A DNA stretch of 64,000 bases from Streptomyces sp. A1277 (GTDB taxonomy: Bacteria; Actinomycetota; Actinomycetes; Streptomycetales; Streptomycetaceae), in the NCBI RefSeq assembly GCF_004795015.1, contig NZ_SSBI01000010.1, positions 1 through 64,000 on the forward strand, given 5' to 3'. Of this stretch, positions 45,459-53,093 are shown in pieces; position 1 is the first letter of the stretch; every line of letters begins with the position of its first letter. The translations under genes and the position numbers were made by a program. The notes under the pieces were generated by a model. That model worked only from the letters and a program-made list of their open reading frames with translations. It did no database searches and had not been told where the DNA came from.

Positions 45459-46568
45459 ATGCCACGGAGGTCCAGAACCCTCACCGGACTGCTCTTGTTC
45501 ACCTCGCTCAGCCTGACCACGGCGGGCATCGCCGGGATCGCGGCGACGGCGAACGCATCCACCGAAACGGCCGCATCGGCCGCCTCCGCGCACGCGGAGC
45601 ACGCCGCGTACTCCATGCCGGGGATGCCCGGGATGCCGGCGTCCACCCAGGCGTCGGGCGACGACCCGGACGGGGACGGCTACATCATGGCCGACCCGCC
45701 GGTCGCCGGGGTCGTGCCCTCGACGGCGGTCCCGCCGCAGGCGTACTTCCACGAGTTCCAGGCCAAGTGCGCCCCCACGCACACCGCGCCGGACGACCCG
45801 ATCGTCTACCCGGGCCGGCCGGGCAAGTCGCACGACCACACGTTCATGGGCAACACCACGACCGACGCCTACACCACCGCCGCCTCGCTGGAGTCCGGGA
45901 ACACCACGTGCCTGGCGCCCGGTGACAAGTCGGGCTACTGGATGCCGAGCTTGTTCAAGGGGGACACGAAGATCCTCCCGGACGGCGTCCAGACCATCTA
46001 CTACAAGTCGGGTGTCACCGACTACACCAGCGTCCGCCCCTTCCCCAAGGGCCTGCGGTACGTCGTCGGCAGCCCGATGCAGAGCCAGGAGGAGTTCAAG
46101 AACCTCAAGGGCACCGTCGAAGGCTGGGAGTGCGGTGACTCCTTCAAGAACTACAACTTCCCCGCCACTTGCCCCGACCGCCGGGACGTGCAGCTCAACC
46201 TGCGCCTCCAGGCGCCGAGTTGCTGGGACGGCATCCACCTGGACACGCCGGACCACACGAGCCACATGGCCTACCCGGTGGCTTCGGGCAACAACTACAA
46301 CTCCTGCCCGGCCGACCACCCGGTCGCGCTGCCGATGATCGAGTTCAAGATGGCCTGGCCGGTCAACGGCGACATGTCACAGGTGAGGCTGGCGAGCGGA
46401 GCGGGCTACTCGTTCCACTACGACTTCATGAACGGCTGGGACACCGCCACGCTCGACGCGATGGTCACCCACTGCGTCAAGGGCGGCCTCCAGTGCGACC
46501 CGCACGGATACGACGAGAACCACCCCGACAAGGGCGCGGTGCTCGACGGGAACTACCGGCTGCCGTAG
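45459..46568 (+). CDS. Secreted DUF1996 protein
   Basis: A 369-residue exported protein. The signal peptide runs to about residue 33 (GLLLFTSLSLTTAGIAGIAATANA). The mature part has an Ala/His/Met-rich stretch (AEHAAYSMPGMPGMPAS) and a DUF1996 domain: YFHEFQAKCAPTHTAPDDPIVYPG, the conserved HDHTFMGN, SGYWMPSL, ECGD, and HTSHMAYP. Four to six Cys suggest disulfides. DUF1996 is common in fungal and actinobacterial secreted proteins, often with carbohydrate modules; its activity is not known to me. The LacI-type operator and the glycoside hydrolase behind it suggest a polysaccharide role. ATG 45459 follows CAGGAGG. Confidence 0.9.
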   Translation: MPRRSRTLTGLLLFTSLSLTTAGIAGIAATANASTETAASAASAHAEHAAYSMPGMPGMPASTQASGDDPDGDGYIMADPPVAGVVPSTAVPPQAYFHEFQAKCAPTHTAPDDPIVYPGRPGKSHDHTFMGNTTTDAYTTAASLESGNTTCLAPGDKSGYWMPSLFKGDTKILPDGVQTIYYKSGVTDYTSVRPFPKGLRYVVGSPMQSQEEFKNLKGTVEGWECGDSFKNYNFPATCPDRRDVQLNLRLQAPSCWDGIHLDTPDHTSHMAYPVASGNNYNSCPADHPVALPMIEFKMAWPVNGDMSQVRLASGAGYSFHYDFMNGWDTATLDAMVTHCVKGGLQCDPHGYDENHPDKGAVLDGNYRLP

Positions 46569-46617
46569 CGGGCACCTCGCGCACCCCCACGTCCGGGGCC
46601 TTTTTTCGGCCCGCGCC

Positions 46618-46631
46618 GGAGAGCGCTCTCC
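46618..46631. promoter_or_regulatory. LacI-type operator 2 (GGAGAGCGCTCTCC)
   Basis: A perfect 14-bp palindrome with the same GAGAGCGCTCTC core as operator 1, 121 bp before the glycoside hydrolase ATG. The two genes should respond to one regulator, which is not encoded in this window. Confidence 0.75.
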
Positions 46632-46680
46632 AAGATCGGCCCCGGACCACGCGCGACCTGACCCGCTCACCATCCCCCCA

Positions 46681-46735
46681 GCCCTCCGATCCTCCGATCC
46701 TCCGATTCCCCCCAACTCCCCCCAACTCCCCCCAC
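46681..46735. repeat. Short tandem repeats in glycoside hydrolase leader
   Basis: CCTCCGAT repeats three times (about 46683-46706) and CCCCCCAACT twice, with a third partial copy (about 46708-46733). The strand is almost purely pyrimidine. It lies just before the AAGGAG ribosome site of the hydrolase gene. Confidence 0.7.
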
Positions 46736-46751
46736 CCGCAAGGAGCGTCAC

Positions 46752-48509
46752 ATGCACCATCCCCCCACCCGTACCGCCCGGCGCCTCGTGGCACCGGTGG
46801 CGGCGGCCGCCCTGCTCGGCGGCGGACTGCTCGCCCTCCAGGCGCCCGCGGCCCAGGCGGCCGGCAACGTCGTGAAGGTCACCGGTTCGCAGGGCGACTG
46901 GCAGCTGACGGTGGACGGTTCGCCGTATACGGTCAAGGGCCTCACCTGGGGCCCCTCGGTCGCCGACGCCGAGAAGTACCTGCCCGATGTGGCGTCGATG
47001 GGCGTCAACACCATCCGCACCTGGGGCACGGACGCCACCAGCAAGCCGCTCTTCGACACGGCGGCGGCCAACGGCGTCAAGGTGATAGCCGGCTTCTGGC
47101 TCCAGCCCGGCGGCGGCCCCGGCAGCGGCGGCTGCGTCAACTACCTGACGGACACGCAGTACAAGAACGACATGCTCGCCGAGTTCCCCAAGTGGGCCGA
47201 CACCTACAAGGACAACCCCGGCGTCCTCATGTGGAACGTCGGCAACGAGTCCACGCTCGGCCTCCAGAACTGCTACGGCGGCGACGAGTTGGAGGCCCAG
47301 CGCGACGCGTACACCTCTTTCGTCAACGACATCGCCAAGAAGATCCACGAGGTGGACCCGAACCACCCGGTCACCTCCACGGACGCCTGGACCGGCGCCT
47401 GGCCGTACTACAAGAAGAACGCCCCCGACCTCGACCTGTACGCCGTGAACGCCTACGACGCGGTGTGCAACGTGAAATCCGACTGGGAGCAGGGCGGGTA
47501 CGACAAGCCCTACATCGTCACGGAGACGGGACCGGCCGGTGAGTGGGAGGTGGACGACGACGCCAACGGCGTACCGGACGAGCCCACCGACACCGCCAAG
47601 GCCGAGGGTTACACCAAGGCGTGGGGCTGCGTCACGGGCCACACCGGAGTGGCACTCGGCGCCACGCTGTTCCACTACGGCGTAGAGGACGACTTCGGCG
47701 GCGTCTGGTTCAACCTGCTGCCGGGCGGCGAGAAGCGGCTCTCGTACTACGCGGTGAAGAAGGCGTACGGCGCCGACACCTCGGGCGACAACACCCCGCC
47801 GGTGATCACGGACATGGCCGTGGACAACGCCACCGAGGGCGTCCCGACCGGCAGCGACGTACACGTCACCACCCGCACCACCGACCCGGACGGTGACGCG
47901 ATCACCTACCAGGTCCTCTTCAGCAGCAACTACATCGACGAGAACAAGGCGCTCGTCCCCGCCGAGACCACGGACAACGGCGACGGCTCCCTGACCGCGA
48001 AGGCCCCGGGCAGGACCGGCGTCTACAAGGTGTACGTGAAGGCCACGGACGGCCACGGCAACGTGGGCATCGAGACCAAGTCCCTCAAGGTGGTCCCGCC
48101 GAAGGTGGACGGCACCAACGTCGCCCAGGGCAAGCCCGCCACGGCCTCCTCCTTCCAGACGGACCCCACGGGCGGCTGCCCGTGCGGCGCGGAGAACGCG
48201 GTGGACGGCAGGTTCGACACCCGCTGGGCCGGCGACTGGAGCGACCCGCAGTGGCTCCAGGTCGACCTGGGCGCCTCCACGGCCATCAAGCACGTGCAGC
48301 TCGCCTGGGACCCGGCGTACGCCAGGTCCTACGAGATCCAGACGTCCGAGGACGGCCAGAACTGGACGACCGTGAAGTCCGTGACGGACGGCAACGGTGA
48401 CATCGACGACCTCGACGTCACCGGCACCGGCCGCTACGTCCGCGTCAACGGCACCGAACGCGGCTCGGGCTACGGCTACTCGCTCTACGAGTTCGGCGTC
48501 TACAGCTGA
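46752..48509 (+). CDS. Secreted clan GH-A glycoside hydrolase with Ig-like and F5/8-type C (CBM32-like) modules
   Basis: A 585-residue exported enzyme. The signal peptide ends AAQA near residue 37. The TIM barrel (about 40-345) shows the clan GH-A pair: WNVGNES with Asn165-Glu166 (acid/base) and VTETGP with Glu258 (nucleophile), plus GVNTIRTWG. It resembles GH2/GH5-like barrel proteins. Then an Ig/cadherin-like module (TPPVITDMAVDNATEGVP to VPPKVDG) and a discoidin-type carbohydrate-binding module (NVAQGKPATASSF, RWAGDWSDPQWLQVDLG, YEIQTSEDGQNWTTVKSV). The substrate is open; beta-glucan or beta-mannan type polymers are plausible. ATG 46752 follows AAGGAG. A DoxX gene follows 16 bp later. Confidence 0.88.
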   Translation: MHHPPTRTARRLVAPVAAAALLGGGLLALQAPAAQAAGNVVKVTGSQGDWQLTVDGSPYTVKGLTWGPSVADAEKYLPDVASMGVNTIRTWGTDATSKPLFDTAAANGVKVIAGFWLQPGGGPGSGGCVNYLTDTQYKNDMLAEFPKWADTYKDNPGVLMWNVGNESTLGLQNCYGGDELEAQRDAYTSFVNDIAKKIHEVDPNHPVTSTDAWTGAWPYYKKNAPDLDLYAVNAYDAVCNVKSDWEQGGYDKPYIVTETGPAGEWEVDDDANGVPDEPTDTAKAEGYTKAWGCVTGHTGVALGATLFHYGVEDDFGGVWFNLLPGGEKRLSYYAVKKAYGADTSGDNTPPVITDMAVDNATEGVPTGSDVHVTTRTTDPDGDAITYQVLFSSNYIDENKALVPAETTDNGDGSLTAKAPGRTGVYKVYVKATDGHGNVGIETKSLKVVPPKVDGTNVAQGKPATASSFQTDPTGGCPCGAENAVDGRFDTRWAGDWSDPQWLQVDLGASTAIKHVQLAWDPAYARSYEIQTSEDGQNWTTVKSVTDGNGDIDDLDVTGTGRYVRVNGTERGSGYGYSLYEFGVYS

Positions 48510-48525
48510 CCGGAGGACGGCACCA

Positions 48526-48981
48526 ATGATGATGATCACTCGCCTGGACCGCGCCCGGCCCTACGTGCTCGGTCTGTTCCGCATCGTCATCGGGCTGCTG
48601 TTCACCTGCCACGGGATCGCCTCGGTCTTCGGCACCCTGGGCCGCGCGCCCGAACCGGCGGGCGCCTGGCCCGGCTGGTACGCGGCCGTCATCCAACTGG
48701 CCGCCGGCCTCCTGGTGGCACTCGGCCTCGGTACCCGTACGGCCGCGTTCCTGGGCTCCGGCTCCATGGCGTTCGCGTACTTCGACGTCCACCAGCGGGC
48801 GGCCCTCCTCCCGATCGAGAACGGCGGCGAATCCGCGGCCCTCTTCTGCTGGGCCCTCCTGCTCCTGGCCTTCACCGGCCCGGGCGCCCTGTCCGCGGAC
48901 CGGCTCCTCACCACCTCCCGCGGAGCCACCCGGGAGGACACGGGGACACGGCAGGAGCAGCACCCGGGCGTGCCCGTTTGA
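48526..48981 (+). CDS. DoxX-family membrane protein
   Basis: A 151-residue four-helix protein: YVLGLFRIVIGLLFTCHGIASVFG, WYAAVIQLAAGLLVALGLGTR, AAFLGSGSMAFAYFDVHQRAALLPIENGGE and AALFCWALLLLAFTGPGALSADRL. The pattern with the invariant GxxL and ENGGE is typical of DoxX. The family is linked to redox and sulfur stress in actinobacteria. ATG 48526 follows GGAGGACGG, 16 bp after the glycoside hydrolase, so it probably shares that transcript. Confidence 0.9.
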   Translation: MMMITRLDRARPYVLGLFRIVIGLLFTCHGIASVFGTLGRAPEPAGAWPGWYAAVIQLAAGLLVALGLGTRTAAFLGSGSMAFAYFDVHQRAALLPIENGGESAALFCWALLLLAFTGPGALSADRLLTTSRGATREDTGTRQEQHPGVPV

Positions 48982-49002
48982 GGGAACGGACACGCCACCG
49001 AC

Positions 49003-49030
49003 GGCCTCCCGGGACTGCCCCCGGGAGGCC
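49003..49030. terminator. GGCCTCCCGGG hairpin, left of peptide cassette
   Basis: A perfect 11-bp stem GGCCTCCCGGG / CCCGGGAGGCC around ACTGCC. It ends the doxX transcript and faces the convergent regulator gene. The same arms recur at 53042-53078. Confidence 0.75.
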
Positions 49031-49158
49031 ATTCGGGGGACACCCCCGGCCTCGCGACCCCACCCCCATCAGCGGCAGGTGCCGGATTCCGGAACCCGGC
49101 TGCTTCCGCTACCCCTCCGCCGGCACGGCACCACGCCGGCGGTCTCCTCAGCGGTGGA

Positions 49159-50529
49159 CTACGTCGACGTGAAGTAGCTCCGCCCGAGCCCTCCCGAGCC
49201 GTGCGCCCCTTTGCCCATGGCTCGGGACCGCTCCAAGAGGTCTCGTGCCGCCACGTTGCCCTGGTACGGCCTGATCAGGGCCTGCATTTCATCGATTCGT
49301 TCATCGCACCGGCCCGATTGGACCATCGGGTAGTCGTCCAGGGCCGTATTCCACGTCGCGCAAGCCTCTTCGAGGTGTCCGAGCCTCAACTGCCGTTCGG
49401 CGAGTACGGCGTGATGACGCACCCGGCTCCGCCGGTAGACCGAATTCCGCAGGGCGTTGGACTCCGCCATGGATGCGACAGATCCGGCTGTATCGCCCAG
49501 CTCGTACCTGACCTGACTCACGTGGTAGGTGAGCGCGGATGGATCGTACGAGCCAAAGGCCCTCTCGCCGGACTCCGCCTTCTCCATGGCTGCCTCTGCC
49601 TCCTTCACAAATCGGAGGGCAGCCGCCTTCTCGCCGGTCTGGGCGTACGAATGCGCCTGCTGCCCGGCGAGGAAGGCTCTCATGCGAGGACCGGCCTGCG
49701 GGGAGGCCGCTGCTGCGGCATCGGCGAGCCGGACCGCTCGTGCGCCATGGCCGAGGTCCACCGCTTGCAGGCTCATGCCCCGAAGGGTGGTGCAGTACGT
49801 CAGGTGGTCGTCGGCGTGGCCCGCCAGTTCGAGCGCCTGGAGGTAGTACCGCTGGGCCAAGCCGTGATAACCCTCGTCCACGGCCATGTACCCCGCGAGG
49901 TAGCAGAGGTCGGCAGCCGCTGAGAGCATGCCCTTCCGCACATCCTCCGGGGCATCGGCCTTGAGGTAAGCGGCGACCGTGTTGACGATGAAGGACGCCG
50001 CCATGGGCCGTGCGTGCCGACCGCCGAACTGGTCGTCCAGCTCACTCACCCGCTCGGTCATCGCCATGACCATGTCCACCTCTCCCCAGCCGATGCGGGA
50101 GCCGTGCCCGGTCTGGATCGCCTCGGCCCTGCCCACTAGGTCCGGCCAGCCGGGGATCGTCAGGGCGACGGAGAACAGTGACGCGCCGAGGACACTCCTC
50201 CGAGACGGGTCCATGTCGAGCCTCCCGAGATCGACCAGGTCTTCCACCGTATCCGTGGTGCTTGAAGGCTCGTCGCTCTCGGCGAAGCCGACTTCCGCCA
50301 CGGTCACCGGTCGAGCGAGTCTGCGGGCAAAGGCTTCGCGGATCAAGGGCCGTACGTTCTTGCGCGGCTTGCTTCCGGTAAGCCACTGATGCACCGACGC
50401 CTCGGTGTACTTGAGGCGCATGCCGGCCTCGGTACCCGCGCGGTTGATGGCCATGGCTAGTTGGCTGTAAGTCCACTGACTCTCGGTAAGCAGTCTGGCC
50501 AGTCCCCCGGCCCGGTCCATCGCAACCAT
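49159..50529 (-). CDS. HTH regulator with TPR-like C terminus (graspetide cassette)
   Basis: A 456-residue cytoplasmic regulator. Residues about 8-70 hold an XRE-like HTH (LARLLTESQWTYSQLAMAINRAG, YTEASVHQWLTGSKPRKNVRPLIREAFARRL). From about 170 the chain is helical with TPR-like repeats (GLAQRYYLQALELAGHADDH, ARAVRLADAAAAASPQAG, AAALRFVKEAEAAMEKAESG, LEEACATWNTALDDYP). Between them DPSRRSVLGASLFSVALTIPGW looks like a twin-arginine signal, an oddity I recall as common in this Streptomyces family. ATG 50529 follows GGGGGGTGGCAGG. It is divergent from the precursor gene and is the likely cassette regulator, perhaps peptide-responsive. Confidence 0.85.
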   Translation of the reverse strand: MVAMDRAGGLARLLTESQWTYSQLAMAINRAGTEAGMRLKYTEASVHQWLTGSKPRKNVRPLIREAFARRLARPVTVAEVGFAESDEPSSTTDTVEDLVDLGRLDMDPSRRSVLGASLFSVALTIPGWPDLVGRAEAIQTGHGSRIGWGEVDMVMAMTERVSELDDQFGGRHARPMAASFIVNTVAAYLKADAPEDVRKGMLSAAADLCYLAGYMAVDEGYHGLAQRYYLQALELAGHADDHLTYCTTLRGMSLQAVDLGHGARAVRLADAAAAASPQAGPRMRAFLAGQQAHSYAQTGEKAAALRFVKEAEAAMEKAESGERAFGSYDPSALTYHVSQVRYELGDTAGSVASMAESNALRNSVYRRSRVRHHAVLAERQLRLGHLEEACATWNTALDDYPMVQSGRCDERIDEMQALIRPYQGNVAARDLLERSRAMGKGAHGSGGLGRSYFTST

Positions 50530-50567
50530 GCCTGCCACCCCCCGGTCCGCGACCGTTCTTAAGGCTC

Positions 50568-50590
50568 TTGAGTCCTGACGCAGCACTCAA
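50568..50590. promoter_or_regulatory. TTGAGT-N11-ACTCAA inverted repeat
   Basis: TTGAGT (50568-50573) and ACTCAA (50585-50590) form an inverted repeat in the 138-bp gap between the HTH regulator and the precursor gene. It is a candidate site for the regulator. Confidence 0.45.
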
Positions 50591-50667
50591 CGTATCGCTG
50601 CGGGTGTCCGTGCGGTTACGTATTCGTCAGCACGATCCCTGCCACTCGAAATCGGAGGTAGTTCCCC

Positions 50668-50955
50668 GTGACTGCGTCGCGCGTCCCCTTCGGTGCCCAG
50701 GCACCGTCTCCCACGTTCGTGGTGACCATCGATCCGAGCACGTTCGTCTACGACGAAGACCGGCAGCTGAACATTCTGCCGGACGGCCGCCTATGGGCGG
50801 ATGAGCCGATCGCGGCGTCGTCCACGGCGACGAACAACGACACCCAGCCGGGCAATCCGCCCGACGAGCAGCAAGACCCCTACGCGTTTCCGGACATCGA
50901 TCCCGGCACGGCCCCGAGCAACCACCTGCTCGCGCCTGCCGGGTCCGCGGCGTAA
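50668..50955 (+). CDS. tgmA: Graspetide (ATP-grasp-modified) precursor peptide
   Basis: A 95-residue precursor of the type known as putative ATP-grasp target RiPP. Leader: VPFGAQAP near the N terminus and TFVVTIDPSTFVYDEDRQLN, conserved-looking. The C-terminal half (from about 48) is the probable core: Ser51, Ser52, Thr53, Thr55, Thr59 as possible ester donors and Asp58, Asp66, Glu67, Asp70, Asp76, Asp78 as acceptors. The whole peptide has no Lys and no Cys, so side-chain links could only be esters. GTG 50668 lies 10 nt after GGAGG. The ligase gene starts 3 bp after the stop. Confidence 0.85.
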   Translation: MTASRVPFGAQAPSPTFVVTIDPSTFVYDEDRQLNILPDGRLWADEPIAASSTATNNDTQPGNPPDEQQDPYAFPDIDPGTAPSNHLLAPAGSAA

Positions 50956-50958
50956 ACC

Positions 50959-51936
50959 GTGATCTCGCCGCGCGGGCAGGTGCTGGTTGTCGCCGAACAG
51001 CTCGACCCGACAGCCGATCTCGTGGTTCAGGCGCTCGCTGCTCTCAAGGTGCCCGTGCTGCGGTTCGACTTGGCCGAGTTCCCTCAGTCGATCGTCCTCT
51101 CCGCAGAGCACCGGGACGAGGCTCCCGGATGGAGCGGCGAGTTGTCGAGCGGTCGGCGCGCGGCGCAGCTCAAGGAGGTCCGGGCCATCTACTACAGGCG
51201 GCCCGGCCTGCCGGTGGTGTCGCCGCAGATCCTCGACGCCTACAAGAACTGGGCGCTGTCCCAGGCAGTCGTAGGGATGGTGCAGATCCTCTCGTCCCTT
51301 CCCGTCGTATGGATGCACCATCCGGACGTGTACCGTGCCAGCGCGCACAAGCCGGGGCAGCTCGTCACGGCCACAACGGCCGGCCTGCGAGTGCCCCGGT
51401 CCTTCGTGGGAAACAGCCTGGCCGCCGCCCGGGCGTGGGGCGAGAGGATCGGCGGGTCGCTGGTCTGCAAGCCGATCGCCGCGGCTTCGATCAACCTGCC
51501 GGATGCACCGCCGAGCATGCTGCCTACGCGGCAGCTCGACGTATCGGAGCTGGACGAGTCCTTGGAGTTGACCGCTCACTATCTTCAGGAGTGTGTCCCG
51601 AAGGACTTCGAGGTCCGCTTGACTGTCGTGGGTCAGCGGATGTTCCCCGTGGCCATCCATGCCCGCTCCGAGCGGGCGAGGACGGACTGGCGGAGTGACT
51701 ACGACGCCTTGGAGTACGAGCCCGTGTCGATCCCGGAGGAAGTGGCCTGCGGGGTGCGCCGCTTCATGGCGGCTCACCGGCTCAACTATGGGGCGTTCGA
51801 CTTCGCCGTCAGACCGGACGGTCAGTGGGTCTTCTTCGAGTGCAACCCGGCCGGCCAATGGCAGTTCATCGCCAAGGCCACGGACCTTCCCATCGCCGAG
51901 GCGCACGCCTCCCTGCTGCAAGGAGCGGTCTCTTGA
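50959..51936 (+). CDS. tgmB: ATP-grasp ribosomal peptide maturase
   Basis: A 325-residue ATP-grasp ligase of the MvdD/SAV_5884 type. The N-terminal pre-ATP-grasp part ends IYYRRPGLP (78-84), a hallmark of peptide maturases. KPGQLVTA (131-138), SLVCKP with Lys171, QECVPKDFEVRLTVVG (210-225) and the metal site FDFAVRPDGQWVFFECNPAGQW (Asp281, Glu294, Asn296) follow. It should activate Asp/Glu carboxylates of the precursor as acyl phosphates and join them to Ser/Thr hydroxyls. GTG 50959 is 3 bp behind tgmA, and its stop overlaps the TTG of tgmC. Confidence 0.92.
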   Translation: MISPRGQVLVVAEQLDPTADLVVQALAALKVPVLRFDLAEFPQSIVLSAEHRDEAPGWSGELSSGRRAAQLKEVRAIYYRRPGLPVVSPQILDAYKNWALSQAVVGMVQILSSLPVVWMHHPDVYRASAHKPGQLVTATTAGLRVPRSFVGNSLAAARAWGERIGGSLVCKPIAAASINLPDAPPSMLPTRQLDVSELDESLELTAHYLQECVPKDFEVRLTVVGQRMFPVAIHARSERARTDWRSDYDALEYEPVSIPEEVACGVRRFMAAHRLNYGAFDFAVRPDGQWVFFECNPAGQWQFIAKATDLPIAEAHASLLQGAVS

Positions 51937-53030
51937 GCTACCCGGACACCGAGGTGACGAAGGCTTTGCGTTCCGCGCTCGCGCAGCAACTGGCCGACGA
52001 GGGGGACCTCCGTTCCCCGGAGTGGCGCAACGCTGTGGAGGACACGCCCAGACACGTCTTCGTGCCGGTCTTCTACCGTCAGGCGCAGGGCGGTTGGGAG
52101 GCCGTGGGCGCCGGTGACGCCGGCTACTTCGACGCCGTCTACGGCAACACCGCGCTCACCACCCAGGTGACGGACGGGGCCGCCACGTCGTCGTCGAGCA
52201 TGCCGGGCCTCATGGTGCAGATGCTCGAAGCGCTCGGCGTCGAGGACGGGGACAAGGTGGCGGAGGTCGCCACCGGGACCGGGTACAACGGCGCGCTGAT
52301 CTGCCATCGGGTCGGGGACGAAAACTTCTCCACGATGGAGGTCGACGCGGGGCTCGCCCGTCTCGCGAGGGCCCGTCTCGGGGAGGTGGGCCATGCCCCG
52401 ACCGTGCTCACGGGCGACGCGAGGGCCGGGTTCCCTGGGGAGCATCTGTTCGACCGCGTGATCGTCACATGCGGCTTCGACACCTTCCCGTACGCGCTGG
52501 CCCGCAACGTCCGGCCGGGTGGTGTCATCGTCTGTCCGCTCGGGTGGGGCAACGCCCGGCTGACCGCTGAGGCGGACGGAAGGCTGGAGGGTCACTTCCT
52601 GGCGGGGGGCTCGTACTTCATGAAGGTGCGCGAGGAGGGCGCTACGGGCGCTGTCCCGTACCCCGGTGAGCCGGAGGCCGTCAGCGAGCGGGCCGTGGCA
52701 ATCGACCTGTCCGCGTCGCGGTCGGACGGGTTCGGCTTCGTGCAGTCTCTCGTGCTGGGCGCGATCGGCGAGGCGACCGAACTGGACGCCCTGGGCCGGC
52801 CGAACGGCTACCGCGTGTGGAGCCGGGACGGCTCGTGGGCGCACGTACAGGACGGGCTCGTGCGCCAGGGCGGACCCCGCGCCCTCTGGGACTCGGTGGA
52901 GCACGCTCACTCGTGGTTCGCCGCGCACGGGTCTCCGGAGCGTGAGCGGTTCGGGGTGACGGTGACGCCGGAGGGACAGGGCTTCTGGCTCGATGAGCCG
53001 GGGCAGGTCGTGCCCACCGGGCGGATCTGA
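51933..53030 (+). CDS. tgmC: PIMT-like O-methyltransferase of graspetide cassette
   Basis: A 365-residue methyltransferase of the ATP-grasp peptide maturase system. It resembles protein-L-isoaspartate O-methyltransferases: VEDTPRHVFVP (35-45), a TSSSSMPGLMVQML segment (85-98) at the place of the PIMT substrate loop, SAM motif VAEVATGTGYNGALI (109-123) and LFDRVIVTCGF. The C-terminal about 130 residues are extra. In related graspetide, lasso and lanthipeptide systems PIMT homologs methylate a core Asp to give aspartimide or isoAsp; the same is inferred here. TTG 51933 overlaps the tgmB stop (TTGA) and has AGGAG 8 nt upstream. Confidence 0.9.
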   Translation: MSYPDTEVTKALRSALAQQLADEGDLRSPEWRNAVEDTPRHVFVPVFYRQAQGGWEAVGAGDAGYFDAVYGNTALTTQVTDGAATSSSSMPGLMVQMLEALGVEDGDKVAEVATGTGYNGALICHRVGDENFSTMEVDAGLARLARARLGEVGHAPTVLTGDARAGFPGEHLFDRVIVTCGFDTFPYALARNVRPGGVIVCPLGWGNARLTAEADGRLEGHFLAGGSYFMKVREEGATGAVPYPGEPEAVSERAVAIDLSASRSDGFGFVQSLVLGAIGEATELDALGRPNGYRVWSRDGSWAHVQDGLVRQGGPRALWDSVEHAHSWFAAHGSPERERFGVTVTPEGQGFWLDEPGQVVPTGRI

Positions 53031-53041
53031 AGGGGGAACAA

Positions 53042-53078
53042 ACGGCCTCCCGGGGGCTGTCCGCCCCCGGGAGGCCGT
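53042..53078. terminator. GGCCTCCCGGG hairpin, right of peptide cassette
   Basis: A perfect 16-bp stem ACGGCCTCCCGGGGGC / GCCCCCGGGAGGCCGT around TGTCC, between convergent tgmC and the CU044_5270-type gene. It shares the GGCCTCCCGGG arms with the hairpin at 49003. Confidence 0.8.
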
Positions 53079-53093
53079 GTGCCGGGCCGGGTG

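Noticed and set aside
46576..46620. GGCC-TTTTTTC-GGCC as intrinsic terminator after the DUF1996 gene
   Set aside because: The T run would be in the loop, not after the stem, and the stem is too short.
46377..48539. Minus-strand open frame opposite the glycoside hydrolase
   Set aside because: Val/Arg/Gly-rich antisense shadow; the plus strand has signal peptide, catalytic motifs and ribosome site.
49003..53078. Insertion-sequence ends around the peptide cassette
   Set aside because: The bordering elements are self-complementary hairpins with no transposase and no visible target duplication; treated as terminators with an open question.
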